Below are positions 25,101 to 32,768 of a stretch of DNA of 64,000 nt, one piece after another (the stretch's first letter is position 1; each line of letters opens with the position of its first letter). The notes beneath the pieces were generated by a model. That model ran no database searches, was not told where the DNA came from, and worked only from the letters and a program-made list of their open reading frames with translations. The position numbers were made by a program, and so were the translations under genes. The stretch spans positions 558,001 to 622,000 of the forward strand of contig CAWKGA010000009.1 of assembly GCA_963849095.1 (NCBI GenBank), given 5' to 3'. Origin of the DNA: JASHUC01 sp963849095 (GTDB lineage: Bacteria; Pseudomonadota; Gammaproteobacteria; Steroidobacterales; Steroidobacteraceae).

Positions 25101-25332
25101 CGGCACCCGGAACGGCGCGCGCCACCTCCTCGAGCGGCTGCGTCACATCGATGAGCATCTGCTTCGCGGGCATGCTCCCGGTGCTCACCTCGATGCGAAT
25201 ACGAGGAAAGCTCACGACCGGGAAGAGGCTCACCGGAAGCGCGCTGCCCGCATAAAGACCCGCAAGCCCGAGCGCGATCGCCACGCACAGAAGCGGTCCG
25301 CGGTGCCGCTCGAGGAATCGAGCGAAGGTCAT
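22195..25332 (-). CDS. RND-family efflux permease (inner membrane)
   Basis: A 1045-residue proton-driven RND pump subunit. Two repeats each carry an N-terminal helix, a large periplasmic porter domain and a five-helix bundle. The TM4 proton-relay acids are in GLLIDDAIVMIEHI, and the C-terminal half has MMGMVMIVGIATEMAIFF, where E replaces the usual second acidic or Asn position. Spacing and motifs are between the HAE-1 and heavy-metal types; I see no Met-rich metal-binding signature. It overlaps the upstream adaptor gene by 4 bp (ATGA). With the adaptor and outer-membrane factor it forms a complete tripartite pump. The substrate is unknown. Confidence 0.93.
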   Translation of the reverse strand: MTFARFLERHRGPLLCVAIALGLAGLYAGSALPVSLFPVVSFPRIRIEVSTGSMPAKQMLIDVTQPLEEVARAVPGAVEVVSTTSRGSGEIFVDFPWDSDMDQALLRVESAFAQELPELPAGTTYEAIQMSPNVLMPFVSYALVSDQISPAALRRIAQYQIAPLLTGIPGIRRIGVLGGERPEIEVNVSPQSLLAYGLTLDDVETAIANTNSIDAVGRLEDDDRLYLVIGNNAFDSEQSVRNVVLRTGASGGKGGAVRLSDVAKVSAGVEPQWLLVNDNGKPAVTVDVYQQDSADSLSLATAVQHTLAAFLKTQPPSIHLYEWYDQTELVHSSISAVEEAILIGLVFAALVVLAFLRNWRLAAVAMAIVPLAVLTTVLVLRALGMTFNIMTLGGVAAAIGLLIDDAIVMIEHIARRADAAGVGLAEGAATAVGGAARSEAANAAVLPAAREFLSPLLGSSLATLIIFIPLAFLSGITGAFFKFLSVTMASALIVSFILAAFIVPLLVRASVDFGLWRDPAETRGSRLTRWHGRLLSAAFTRPWVIAASVLALIAAGLIAYLHVGTGFLPKMDEGGFVLDYQTAPGTSLAESNRELEQVEDILHADPAVYTYSRRTGAGLGGDLKEAYQGDFFIRLIAASRRPDLWTVMDRIADRVASEVPGITFDPHQLLDDMIGDMVGRPEPVVIQLSAKDPEALVPTARAVAAAISKVPGVVPDSVDSGVIPAGDALEVHVDPAAAAAQGATVKDVGDQIERYLYGTVVTRYVGAVEDVGVRLRLDSATGTIYRNDLGKLLVRSPSGRLFPLRAVARIDFVSGQPQITRDNLAQVVDVTAEIGGGHDLGTTLNAVKRLLDQPGTLPPGVYYTVGGEYEQQQIAFAGMVKVFAAAAVAELILLLFLYDEPWIPVIVLASALISSGAVFIGLWITGTEFNITAMMGMVMIVGIATEMAIFFASEYRALEATLEPQVALRRAALNRLRPITMSTLAMILALLPLGAAVSGSGDQMLQPLAIAIIAGMIVQLPLVLIALPVVIGLTRRGRSRYALRA

Positions 25333-26432
25333 CGGGCGCCGTGGGTGGTGGGACCGGCGAGCCGCACCGCCATGCCGTCCTTCAGCTGGTAGTTGCCCGC
25401 GAGCACCAGCGGAGCTCGTACATCGAGCGGTCCATCGACCGTGTCCTCGGCTTGCTCCGTCCCGAGCACGCGTACGGGTACGATCTTGGCCATCCCACCG
25501 ATCGCCTGCACGACGTATGCATTGCCGTTATCGTCGACCAGAACGGCCTCATGCGGAACCACGAAGCCCCGCACGGTGCCGACGGTGATCGTCGCTTGCG
25601 CCGCCTGGCCGGGGAACAGGCCCCCATCCGGGAGCGAGATCTCTACGGGCACGAGCCCGCTCCCGCTGTCGACGACGGAGCCACGCATTAGCACCTTGGC
25701 GGCGTACGACTGCGCGCCGCCGATCGCGGTGACGCTCGCCGGCTCGCCGGCGCGAACGGCCGCAGCCGCATCGGGCGAGACTCCTGCCTGCAGAACGAGT
25801 TCTTCGGTGCGGGCCAGCTCGAGCAGCGGAGTGCCTTCGGAGACGATGCTTCGGGAGCTCGTGAGGACCGCGGTGACGATGGCGCGGAACGGCGCGCGCA
25901 GCGTCGCTGGTCCACCGGCGCCCTGGGCCTTGAGGGCGGCGAGCGCCGCGCGCGCATCGGATTCGGCCTTCTCGGCGTCGGCCAGCTGCTGCCGGGTCGC
26001 AAGCTGCTCCGCAAGCAGTTGACGCGTCCGCGTCACGGAGTCCGCCGCCGCGCGCAGCTCGAATTGCGCTTGCGCATACGCCGCGGCCGTCTCGGGGTTC
26101 GGGGCAAGACGCAGGAGCGGGGCGCCGCGGGCGACTTCCTCTCCGACGCGCACGTCGAGTCCGGCGACGGTCGCCGCGAGTGGCGACATCACGGATACGC
26201 GCCCGTTCGAGTTCGCCTGCACCGACCCGTAGGCCACCACTGTCAGAGGCAAACTCCCTCGCCGGACCTGCGTCGTCTGCACGAGCACGCTCGGGGTGGC
26301 GCTGTCCGGCGCCTCGGCCCGGGTTCTCGAGGGAATTGACAACAGTGACATGAGCGCCAGCAGACCTGCCAGTGCGCACAGCGCGACGGGCAAGACCCGC
26401 GTGGGCAGCAGGCAGATGGGTGGCGTTCGCAT
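25329..26432 (-). CDS. RND efflux periplasmic adaptor (membrane fusion protein)
   Basis: A 367-residue HlyD/AcrA-like adaptor. The start at 26432 (MRTPPICLLPTRV) gives an N-terminal hydrophobic anchor (LPVALCALAGLLALMSLL). Next come a barrel-sandwich hybrid half (GLDVRVGEEVARGAPLLRLA), an alpha-hairpin with heptads (about residues 110-170, RTRQLLAEQLATRQQLADAE), the second lipoyl half (APFRAIVTAVLTSSRSIVSE), a beta-barrel and the membrane-proximal domain. It is translationally coupled to the RND gene and begins 5 bp after the outer-membrane factor gene. A run of codons upstream in frame is not coding. Confidence 0.92.
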   Translation of the reverse strand: MRTPPICLLPTRVLPVALCALAGLLALMSLLSIPSRTRAEAPDSATPSVLVQTTQVRRGSLPLTVVAYGSVQANSNGRVSVMSPLAATVAGLDVRVGEEVARGAPLLRLAPNPETAAAYAQAQFELRAAADSVTRTRQLLAEQLATRQQLADAEKAESDARAALAALKAQGAGGPATLRAPFRAIVTAVLTSSRSIVSEGTPLLELARTEELVLQAGVSPDAAAAVRAGEPASVTAIGGAQSYAAKVLMRGSVVDSGSGLVPVEISLPDGGLFPGQAAQATITVGTVRGFVVPHEAVLVDDNGNAYVVQAIGGMAKIVPVRVLGTEQAEDTVDGPLDVRAPLVLAGNYQLKDGMAVRLAGPTTHGAR

Positions 26433-26437
26433 GGCGG

Positions 26438-27805
26438 CTACGAGGCGCGAGCCGTCCCGCGGGGCGCGTGCCCTTCGGGCGCCCCTCGCGTATCGGGTTC
26501 GACCTGCGTGCCGAGAACCGTCGCGAGCGCGATGGAGTCGGTCCACAGGTCGTGGAGCAGCTCGATATGGGCGGCTTCGGCGCCGAGGTACGATTCGACC
26601 AGGCTCAAGTAGCTCCCGGCGGGGAAATTGCCGCTCTCGAAGGCGCGACTCGCGCGGTCCACGCTTGCACGCAGGCCGGGTAGCCGCTGGTCGAGGGCGC
26701 GAAGCTGCGCGTCGAGCAGCTGAGTCTCATCCCACAGTCGCCACGTGTCGGCTGCCGCCTGATCCAGACGCGCCAGGTACTCGGCGCGCAGCTGCTCGCG
26801 CGTCGCACGCTGGATCGCAATGTTTCCGCGGCCGCGATCGAAGAGCGGCAGCGTGAGAGTGACACCGAAGCCGGTCGTGTGGACGTCCGAGACATCGCGC
26901 GCGCGCGTGACCCCGATCGAGACATCTGGGAACTGCGACAGCACCGCGGCGCGCAGCTTGGCCTCCTCAGCGCGGTAGCCGGCTTGCAGGGCGCGCAGAT
27001 CCGGCCGGGATCGCGCCAGCCCGTCGAGGGCGCTCTGCACTGTGGCGCGAGTCGGCACCTCGGGTGGCGCGAGCTCGCTCAGGGGCAGTTTCACGTCGGG
27101 CCGCACTCCGAGCAGCGCGCGCAAGGCGTGTTGAGCCTGCGAGAGGCTGCGGTCGGCGGCGCCACGTTGCGTGCGAACGTCGATCACCACCGCGAGATCG
27201 GCGCTGGTTTGCTCGAGTGTGACGTTGCCGGCCGCGAGCGCGCGCCGGGAGCGCTCGAGCGCCTGCGCATAGATCCGCTCCGCCGGCGCGAGAAAGGCGA
27301 GCCGCTCCGTAGCGATCGATTGCTCCACGTAGAGCGTGCGGGCCTCCGCCACTGTCTGCCACTCCTGCCACAGCAGGTCGAGGCGGGCCTGGTCATATGC
27401 GGCGCCAGCGGCGGTCTTCAGGCTCGAGTGGGTGAGTAGGGCTTGCAGGTCGACCGAGAGCCCGAGGCCGTAGGCGTCGTATTCCGGATAGCGTGGATCG
27501 GTCGGCGGGATGTCGTGATCCATCTTGTAGTCGCCGGAGTAGGTGAACTGCGGATCGGGCAGCAGTCCGGCGGCAAATGCCTGCGCCCCCGCCACGTGCA
27601 TCGCAGCGCGCGCAGCGGTGAGGTCCGGGTTGTTGAGGACCGCCAGCGTCGCGACGGCGTTCATGTCGAGCGGGGGCACGCCGCGCGGCGCAACGCTCGC
27701 GGCGAGCTCGCTCGTTCGAGGCAACGGCAGAGGCGAGTAGCTGGCGCAACCCGCGATGGCGGCAGCTGCGAGCAGGGCGCCTGTGGTTAGCAGCGGCCGC
27801 CGCAT
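26438..27805 (-). CDS. Outer-membrane efflux lipoprotein (TolC/CusC-like)
   Basis: A 455-residue outer-membrane factor with a lipoprotein signal (lipobox AIAGC, Cys20). Two repeats of the TolC helical-barrel pattern are seen, each with long amphipathic helices (LNNPDLTAARAAMHVAGAQA and similar; SRPDLRALQAGYRAEEAKLR) and beta-strand segments such as FGVTLTLPLFDRGRGNIA. It forms the exit duct of the tripartite pump encoded by the next two genes. The start is 16 bp after the beta-propeller gene. Length and pattern are typical for the RND-associated OMF family. Confidence 0.92.
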   Translation of the reverse strand: MRRPLLTTGALLAAAAIAGCASYSPLPLPRTSELAASVAPRGVPPLDMNAVATLAVLNNPDLTAARAAMHVAGAQAFAAGLLPDPQFTYSGDYKMDHDIPPTDPRYPEYDAYGLGLSVDLQALLTHSSLKTAAGAAYDQARLDLLWQEWQTVAEARTLYVEQSIATERLAFLAPAERIYAQALERSRRALAAGNVTLEQTSADLAVVIDVRTQRGAADRSLSQAQHALRALLGVRPDVKLPLSELAPPEVPTRATVQSALDGLARSRPDLRALQAGYRAEEAKLRAAVLSQFPDVSIGVTRARDVSDVHTTGFGVTLTLPLFDRGRGNIAIQRATREQLRAEYLARLDQAAADTWRLWDETQLLDAQLRALDQRLPGLRASVDRASRAFESGNFPAGSYLSLVESYLGAEAAHIELLHDLWTDSIALATVLGTQVEPDTRGAPEGHAPRGTARAS

Positions 27806-27821
27806 CGCCGAAGGCTCGATC

Positions 27822-28922
27822 TCAAGGTGCGAGGATGAGCAGCTTGAATGTTCCCGGCACCACCGACGGCCGGAAGAAACGGCGCGGCTGGGGCGGCCCT
27901 GCTGCCGGCGGCGGGGGCGGCCCGGCCGGCCGCTGCCCGGGCGGTCGTCCCCCCGGGAACTTCAGTTCGGCAGCAACGACGTAGACCCGGTGCGTCTTGG
28001 GATCGAGCTCCATGGTGCGCGCACTTGGCGCCGTCGGGACGTTCTCGAGGACCTCGTATTGGTCCGGAGTGACCTCGCGGACCACCGTGAGCGTTCCGGA
28101 TACGCCGTTCGAGCTGAAGGCGAGCCCCTCCTCCGGATCGAAGCGGTTCGAGTCCACGCCCTGGCCGATCGGGACCGTCGTCACGACCTTTCCGGCTTGC
28201 GTGTCGGACACGGCCATCACGCCGTTGCGGCACCCCGAGAAGATGCGGTCGTGAGCTGCATCGATCGCCATGCCGGACGGGCTCATGCAGGGTGCAAGGG
28301 ACCAGCGGCGGACGATCGTCAAGGTCTTGCTGTCGAAGGCCACGACCTCGCTCTTGTCCTCGATGTTGATGTAGACCATGCCGTGGCCGTCGGCCGCGCC
28401 AGCTTCGGGCCGGCCGTCGAGCGACATCATGCCGGCGACCTTGTCGGTGCTGGCGTCGATGGCCGTCACGTCCCCGCCTCTGCCTTCAATGGCAAACACG
28501 CGGTCGGAGGCGGGATCGTAGACGATACCGTCGGGACCCTGTCCGACGGAGATGTCGCCGAGCTTCTTCAGCGTCCGCCGATCGAAGACGACGACGGTGT
28601 TCGAGCCGCCGTCGGTGATGTAACCGTGGCGATGCGCGAACGCGACACCATGAATGCCTTTCATACCGCCGATATCGCCGACGAGGCGACCGCTGCCGGC
28701 ATTCACCACCATGACCTCAGTGCCGCGGGTGATGAACAGCCGGTGTGTCTCGGGATCGAGCGAGATGTAGTCCCAGCCCGATGCTCCGCCCAGGACGGCC
28801 GATTTGATCAGGTGATAGTGGGGCTCGGCGGCCGCCGCAAGGCCTGCGGCTGCGAGCGCGCCCAGAGCGATCGCCCAAGCGCATGAACGCCAACAGCCTC
28901 TCGAATGCGACGCCGTCTTCAT
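27822..28922 (-). CDS. Secreted YncE-like beta-propeller protein, first gene of the RND operon
   Basis: A 366-residue protein with a signal peptide (LGALAAAGLAAAAEPH) and about six or seven repeats of the YVTN/NHL-like propeller type (for example RLFITRGTEVMVVNAGSGRL, NTVVVFDRRTLKKLGDISVG, DRVFAIEGRGGDVTAID). The C-terminus adds a Pro/Gly-rich stretch (about residues 323-350) before RRFFRPSVVPG. Such proteins are periplasmic binding or scaffold modules without known catalysis. It lies 16 bp upstream of the outer-membrane factor gene, so it is probably cotranscribed with the pump; what it does for efflux is unknown. Confidence 0.85.
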   Translation of the reverse strand: MKTASHSRGCWRSCAWAIALGALAAAGLAAAAEPHYHLIKSAVLGGASGWDYISLDPETHRLFITRGTEVMVVNAGSGRLVGDIGGMKGIHGVAFAHRHGYITDGGSNTVVVFDRRTLKKLGDISVGQGPDGIVYDPASDRVFAIEGRGGDVTAIDASTDKVAGMMSLDGRPEAGAADGHGMVYINIEDKSEVVAFDSKTLTIVRRWSLAPCMSPSGMAIDAAHDRIFSGCRNGVMAVSDTQAGKVVTTVPIGQGVDSNRFDPEEGLAFSSNGVSGTLTVVREVTPDQYEVLENVPTAPSARTMELDPKTHRVYVVAAELKFPGGRPPGQRPAGPPPPPAAGPPQPRRFFRPSVVPGTFKLLILAP

Positions 28923-29080
28923 GATTGGGTACCTCGGTATTGCCTAGGGAACGCCCCTTGCCGGATGGCTCCATTATCGACGGGGCCTGCGGAGCTCAGC
29001 CTTGTATTTTTGTAAGAATCGATTTTCGCTCCATAGACAGCGGCCACTCCCGCAAAGCGCTCGCCAGCCCGTGCGGCCCC

Positions 29081-29461
29081 CTAGCGGTAACTGACAACCT
29101 CGTACTCGATCCCGTCGGGGTCGAGAAAGTAGAACCGGCGGCCGGGCTCGTAGTTGGCGTGAGAGAAGGGCGTGAGGCCGGCGGACGTGACGCGGGTCTC
29201 CGTGGCGTCGAGATCGTCCACTTCGACGCCGATGTGATTGAGCGGCCGCCCCTTTGCAAAATCCTCCGCCGTGTAGGCCGCATCGCGTTCCGTGTAGAGC
29301 GCGATGTAGTGATCATCCGACCCCACGTGGACCGTATGTCCCCCGTCCCGCGCCCCGCCCCGCCAGCGCACGCGCCAGCCGAATACTCGCTCCATCAGCC
29401 CCGCGGTGCGCTCGGGGTCCCGTACAGTGACGTTCACGTGCTCGATCCGAGCGACGGCCAT
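29081..29461 (-). CDS. VOC-family (glyoxalase/bleomycin-resistance fold) protein
   Basis: A 126-residue single-domain VOC protein. The N-terminal half has IEHVNVTVRDPERTAGLMER (metal-ligand His), and the C-terminal half LNHIGVEVDDLDATETRV, RRFYFLDPDGIEYEVVSY with the second His and the terminal Glu. These ligands are those of metal-dependent glyoxalases and fosfomycin- or bleomycin-type resistance proteins. AAGGAG lies nine bases before the ATG. Its promoter contains a SoxR box with 19-bp spacing, so it is probably induced by redox-active compounds and may detoxify an electrophile. The substrate is unknown. Confidence 0.9.
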   Translation of the reverse strand: MAVARIEHVNVTVRDPERTAGLMERVFGWRVRWRGGARDGGHTVHVGSDDHYIALYTERDAAYTAEDFAKGRPLNHIGVEVDDLDATETRVTSAGLTPFSHANYEPGRRFYFLDPDGIEYEVVSYR

Positions 29462-29504
29462 GGCGGTGATCTCCTTAGGCGAGTGTCGGTCTGGGCCGTT
29501 GAAA

Positions 29505-29535
29505 ATCGTACGACCTGAAGCTAACTTGAGGTCAA
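29505..29535 (-). promoter_or_regulatory. SoxR-type promoter and box for the VOC gene
   Basis: On the plus strand CCTGAAGCTAACTTGAGG (29514-29531) matches the E. coli SoxR box CCTCAAGTTAACTTGAGG at 16 of 18 positions. Reading toward the VOC gene, TTGACC (29535-29530) and TACGAT (29510-29505) are separated by exactly 19 bp, the over-long spacer typical of MerR/SoxR-activated promoters, and the box fills that spacer. The soxR gene begins 41 bp away on the other side. Binding is inferred, but both independent criteria are met. Confidence 0.85.
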
Positions 29536-29572
29536 GTTATTCGCGGAACGCCGTGCGTTGCGGTGTCTTGCA

Positions 29573-30109
29573 ATGGAAAATCCCCTCTTGTCGATAGGAG
29601 AGCTTTCCCGCCGCACCGGATTGTCCGCATCGGCCATCCGATACTACGAAGCGCGGGGTCTCGTGACGCCGGTCCGTACGAGCGGCAACCAGCGGCGCTT
29701 CATGAGGTCGGACATTCGCCGCCTCTCCTTTGCTTTGATCGCGCAGCGGCTGGGGCTGACCCTGACGCAGATCGAGACGGAGCTCGCGACGCTTCCGCGA
29801 AGCCGGTCTCCCACGAGACAGGACTGGCATCGCATCAGCAAGCACATTCGGGGTACGCTCGAGACAAGGATCGCGATGCTCGAACGGACGCGCGACCTGC
29901 TCGATGGATGCATCGGCTGTGGGTGCCTGTCGCTCGACCGATGCGCCCTGTACAACCCGGGCGACCGCGCCGCGCGCGCTGGCGCCGGTCCTCGTTTCCT
30001 GCTGGGCGATCGAGCGCAGGACTTCGGCGATGTCGGATCGAGGCCGCGCAGCGGAAAGCGGAAGGCCCGGTCGCCCCGCGCGACCGTCAAACAGCGGATG
30101 CTCATGTGA
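29573..30109 (+). CDS. soxR: Redox-sensitive transcriptional activator SoxR
   Basis: A 178-residue MerR-family regulator. The N-terminal winged helix (LSIGELSRRTGLSASAIRYY) is followed by a dimerisation helix and the SoxR signature CIGCGCLSLDRC (CX2CXCX5C), which ligates the [2Fe-2S] cluster that senses redox-active drugs or superoxide. The C-terminal tail after the cluster is longer than in E. coli SoxR and is Arg-rich. The ATG at 29573 gives the canonical N-terminus. It is divergent from a VOC gene whose promoter carries a SoxR box, and its stop overlaps the next gene by 4 bp, so VOC and GFA proteins are its probable regulon. Confidence 0.95.
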   Translation: MENPLLSIGELSRRTGLSASAIRYYEARGLVTPVRTSGNQRRFMRSDIRRLSFALIAQRLGLTLTQIETELATLPRSRSPTRQDWHRISKHIRGTLETRIAMLERTRDLLDGCIGCGCLSLDRCALYNPGDRAARAGAGPRFLLGDRAQDFGDVGSRPRSGKRKARSPRATVKQRMLM

Positions 30110-30549
30110 CGCAAACGAGCCAGGCAGCCGTGGTGTATTCGGGACGGTGCCACTGCGGGGCGATTGAGTATGCTTACGAAACGAGCCTAACCCCTCCAGC
30201 TTGGGCCATTCGTGCGTGCCAGTGCACCTTCTGCCGGGCTCATCAAGCCTTGACGACATCGGACCCCAGGGGATCGCTCGCGTTTCTGATTCATGATCGC
30301 GAGAGACTCGTCCGCTACCGCTTTGGGCTGCGCATCACCGACTTCCTGCTGTGTGCGGAGTGTGGGGTGTACCTCGCCGCGACCATCACATCGCCGCGCG
30401 GCCGATACGGAATCATCAACATCAATGCCCTCCGCCCGATGCCCCCGGGAATGGCGCCACCCCAGCTCATGTCTTACGAGGGTGAGAGCGGGTCCGAGCG
30501 GACGGCGCGCCGCGAGGGGCGCTGGACACCCCTCATCCAGGACCTCTGA
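30106..30549 (+). CDS. GFA-family zinc protein
   Basis: A 147-residue protein of the glutathione-dependent formaldehyde-activating-enzyme-like fold. Zinc-ligand cysteines are seen in GRCHCGAI, CQCTFCRAH and CAECGVYL, the standard pattern. Family members are small zinc proteins of which one was described as an S-hydroxymethylglutathione synthase; most have unknown substrates. The GTG at 30106 overlaps the soxR stop (GTGA), so the two are translationally coupled. That linkage suggests a role in handling electrophiles or oxidants with the divergent VOC protein. Confidence 0.85.
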   Translation: MTQTSQAAVVYSGRCHCGAIEYAYETSLTPPAWAIRACQCTFCRAHQALTTSDPRGSLAFLIHDRERLVRYRFGLRITDFLLCAECGVYLAATITSPRGRYGIININALRPMPPGMAPPQLMSYEGESGSERTARREGRWTPLIQDL

Positions 30550-30572
30550 GCCCTGACGAGGGACGATTCAAT

Positions 30573-30819
30573 TCAGCTTCCGAGCCGCCCTGCCGCGGCG
30601 AACAAGAGTTCGGCCGGGTAAGGAAGAGCCAGAGCCGGCATGTCGGACTCCGTGAAATAACGCAGCGACTTCGTTTCCGGATCGCGCGGCGAGCGAGAGC
30701 GGCCCGAGACGTTGCAGAGATAATGCGCCCCTCGCCGTCGCGAATCACCGCCGCGACGCTGGGAAGCAGAAGCAGGTCGTGCCCGATCTTTGCTCGAAGG
30801 GTTTTGATGTCGGACATGA
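30573..30819 (-). pseudogene. NUDIX hydrolase remnant lacking the Nudix box
   Basis: The start MSDIKTLRAKIGHDLLLLPS followed by VAAVIRDGEGRI is the recognisable N-terminus of a NUDIX hydrolase. After about 30 codons that frame loses sense, and a different frame carries the typical family C-terminus, KSLRYFTESDMPALALPYP then AELLFAAAG, ending at 30573. The total of 247 bp is about half of a normal gene, and the catalytic box GX5EX7REUXEEXGU is missing. An internal deletion plus frameshift explains this. No product with catalysis is possible. Confidence 0.75.
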
Positions 30820-31055
30820 CTGGGCCGCCGGCAAGAAGACGGCACATGCTACCGGCACCGCGTGCGTGAAGCACGGCGCCGGGGTTGCGCCCCTGCCTCG
30901 AGGGATGCGACGATAGCTCGCAGCGCCAGCGGTGCGGCAGTCGTCGCCTCCTCTGTCGTCACGGGGCAACCGCGGGACCAGCAGAGCGGCACCGATAGCC
31001 GCGCGCGTATCCCGACATCCGAGCGCAAGCCAACGCCGTCTCGAGGAACGCTTTT

Positions 31056-32732
31056 ATGACCGAGCAATCGCAGGCCTTCGACTACATCGTCATCGGAGCC
31101 GGTTCCGCCGGGTGCGTGCTCGCGAGCCGCCTGAGCGAGGAGCAGGACCGCAGCGTCCTGCTGCTCGAGGCCGGCGGCAACGACAGCCATTATTCGTTGC
31201 GCATGCCGCTCGCCTTTCTGCGGGCCATGATGAACCCGGAGTTCTCCTGGGGTTACTTCAGCGAGCCCGAGCCGCAGTTGAACGGCCGCAAGGTGCCGCT
31301 GCCGCGCGGCAGGGTGCTCGGCGGCTCGGGGTCCATCAACGGTATGTTCTACATGCGCGGCCACTCGCTCGACTTCGAGACGTGGCGGCAGCTCGGCTGC
31401 GAGGGCTGGGGCTATGCCGACGTGCTGCCCTACTTCAAGCGCATGGAGACGAGCTGGCGCGGGGCCGGCCAGTATCACGGCGGCGCGGGGCCGCTCCACG
31501 TCGCCGCGATCGATACCTCTCGTCTCCTGCACGAGCCGCTCTTCCAGACGGCCGTGCCCGCAGGCTTCAACACCAGCGACGATATTCATGGTGATGTGGA
31601 GGAGGGCTTCTCGCGCGGCGAGGTGACGATCGACCGCAAAGGGCGCCGCGACAGCACGTCCTGGGCGTACCTGCATCCGGTCATGGGCCGCAAGAACCTG
31701 ACCGTCACGCTGAAGGCGCTCGTCACGCGGGTTCTCATCGAGAAGGGACGTGCGGTCGGTGTCGAGTACAGCCGCGAAGGGAGGCTCCACCAGGTCCGCG
31801 CCAATCGCGAGGTGATCCTCGCGGGCGGCACCTACAACTCACCGCAGCTCCTGATGCTCTCAGGTGTCGGGCCGGCGGACGAGCTGCGCAAGGTCGGCAT
31901 CAAGCCGGTTCACGACCTGCCCGGCGTCGGCCGCAACCTCTCCGAGCATCCGCACATTCCGGTCGAGTATGCGGCCACCTCGGCGGTGACCTTTCTCAAT
32001 GAGCTGCGTGTCGATCGCGTGGCGCGCTCGGTCATCCTCTGGAAGCTGTTCGGCACCGGAGCGTTCGCGACGCAGATCAACAGCTGCAACGTCATCATTC
32101 GCACGCGCCCCGACCTCCCGCAGCCGGACGTCCAGCTCATGTGCAATCCCATCCGCATGGACGCGAAGCTCTGGTTCCCGCTCATAGCGCCCGTGCAGGA
32201 GCACCGCATGACCGCCGATGTCGTCGTGCTGCACCAGAAGAGTCGCGGGTGGGTGGCGCTGCGCTCGGCGAATCCGCAGGACGCTCCGCGCGTGCAGCTC
32301 AACGTCTTCGCCGACGCGGCCGACTTCGACACCGCCCGCCGCGGCATCCGGGCGGCGCGCAAGGTCTACTCGACGATGCCGCAGGCGCGGTTCGTCGGAC
32401 GCGAGCTGCGGCCCGGCGCCGAGCTCAAGACCGACGCGGAGCTCGATGCCTACATTCGCAGTACGGCGCAGGTCACCCAGCACCCGGTCGGCAGCTGCAG
32501 CATGGGAACGGGCGCGGATGCGGTGGTCGACCCGCAGCTGCGCGTCCGCGGAATCGAAGGCCTGCGTGTCGCCGACGCGTCCATCATGCCGACCGTGCCG
32601 GGCGGAAACACCAACGCCGCGGTCATCATGATCGCGGAGAAGGCATCGGACCTCATTCTCGGACGCCCCGCGCTGCCCGCGGAGCCCGTCCGCCGAGCCC
32701 GGAGCGTGACCAAGGAGAACGCTGTAGCCTGA
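31056..32732 (+). CDS. GMC-family FAD oxidoreductase (choline dehydrogenase-like)
   Basis: A 558-residue flavoprotein. The FAD dinucleotide motif is VIGAGSAGCVLASRLSE, the GMC signature 1 region is GRVLGGSGSINGM, signature 2 is GTYNSPQLLMLSGVGP, and the active-site His lies in TQHPVGSCSMG with Asn in GGNTNAAVIMIAEKAS. Such enzymes oxidise primary or secondary alcohols, including choline, alkanols and polyethylene glycol. No betaine-aldehyde dehydrogenase is adjacent, so choline as substrate is doubtful. GAGGA stands upstream of the ATG. It is monocistronic by spacing and convergent with an aldo/keto reductase gene. Confidence 0.92.
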   Translation: MTEQSQAFDYIVIGAGSAGCVLASRLSEEQDRSVLLLEAGGNDSHYSLRMPLAFLRAMMNPEFSWGYFSEPEPQLNGRKVPLPRGRVLGGSGSINGMFYMRGHSLDFETWRQLGCEGWGYADVLPYFKRMETSWRGAGQYHGGAGPLHVAAIDTSRLLHEPLFQTAVPAGFNTSDDIHGDVEEGFSRGEVTIDRKGRRDSTSWAYLHPVMGRKNLTVTLKALVTRVLIEKGRAVGVEYSREGRLHQVRANREVILAGGTYNSPQLLMLSGVGPADELRKVGIKPVHDLPGVGRNLSEHPHIPVEYAATSAVTFLNELRVDRVARSVILWKLFGTGAFATQINSCNVIIRTRPDLPQPDVQLMCNPIRMDAKLWFPLIAPVQEHRMTADVVVLHQKSRGWVALRSANPQDAPRVQLNVFADAADFDTARRGIRAARKVYSTMPQARFVGRELRPGAELKTDAELDAYIRSTAQVTQHPVGSCSMGTGADAVVDPQLRVRGIEGLRVADASIMPTVPGGNTNAAVIMIAEKASDLILGRPALPAEPVRRARSVTKENAVA

Positions 32733-32768
32733 CGCGGGGCCGTAGGCCCGCCGCAGGCGGTTCCGCCG

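Noticed and set aside
22438..25392. Long open frame of 984 codons on the plus strand
   Set aside because: It lies opposite the RND permease gene. It is rich in Arg, Asp, His and Glu without any fold or motif, which is the usual antisense artefact in GC-rich genes.
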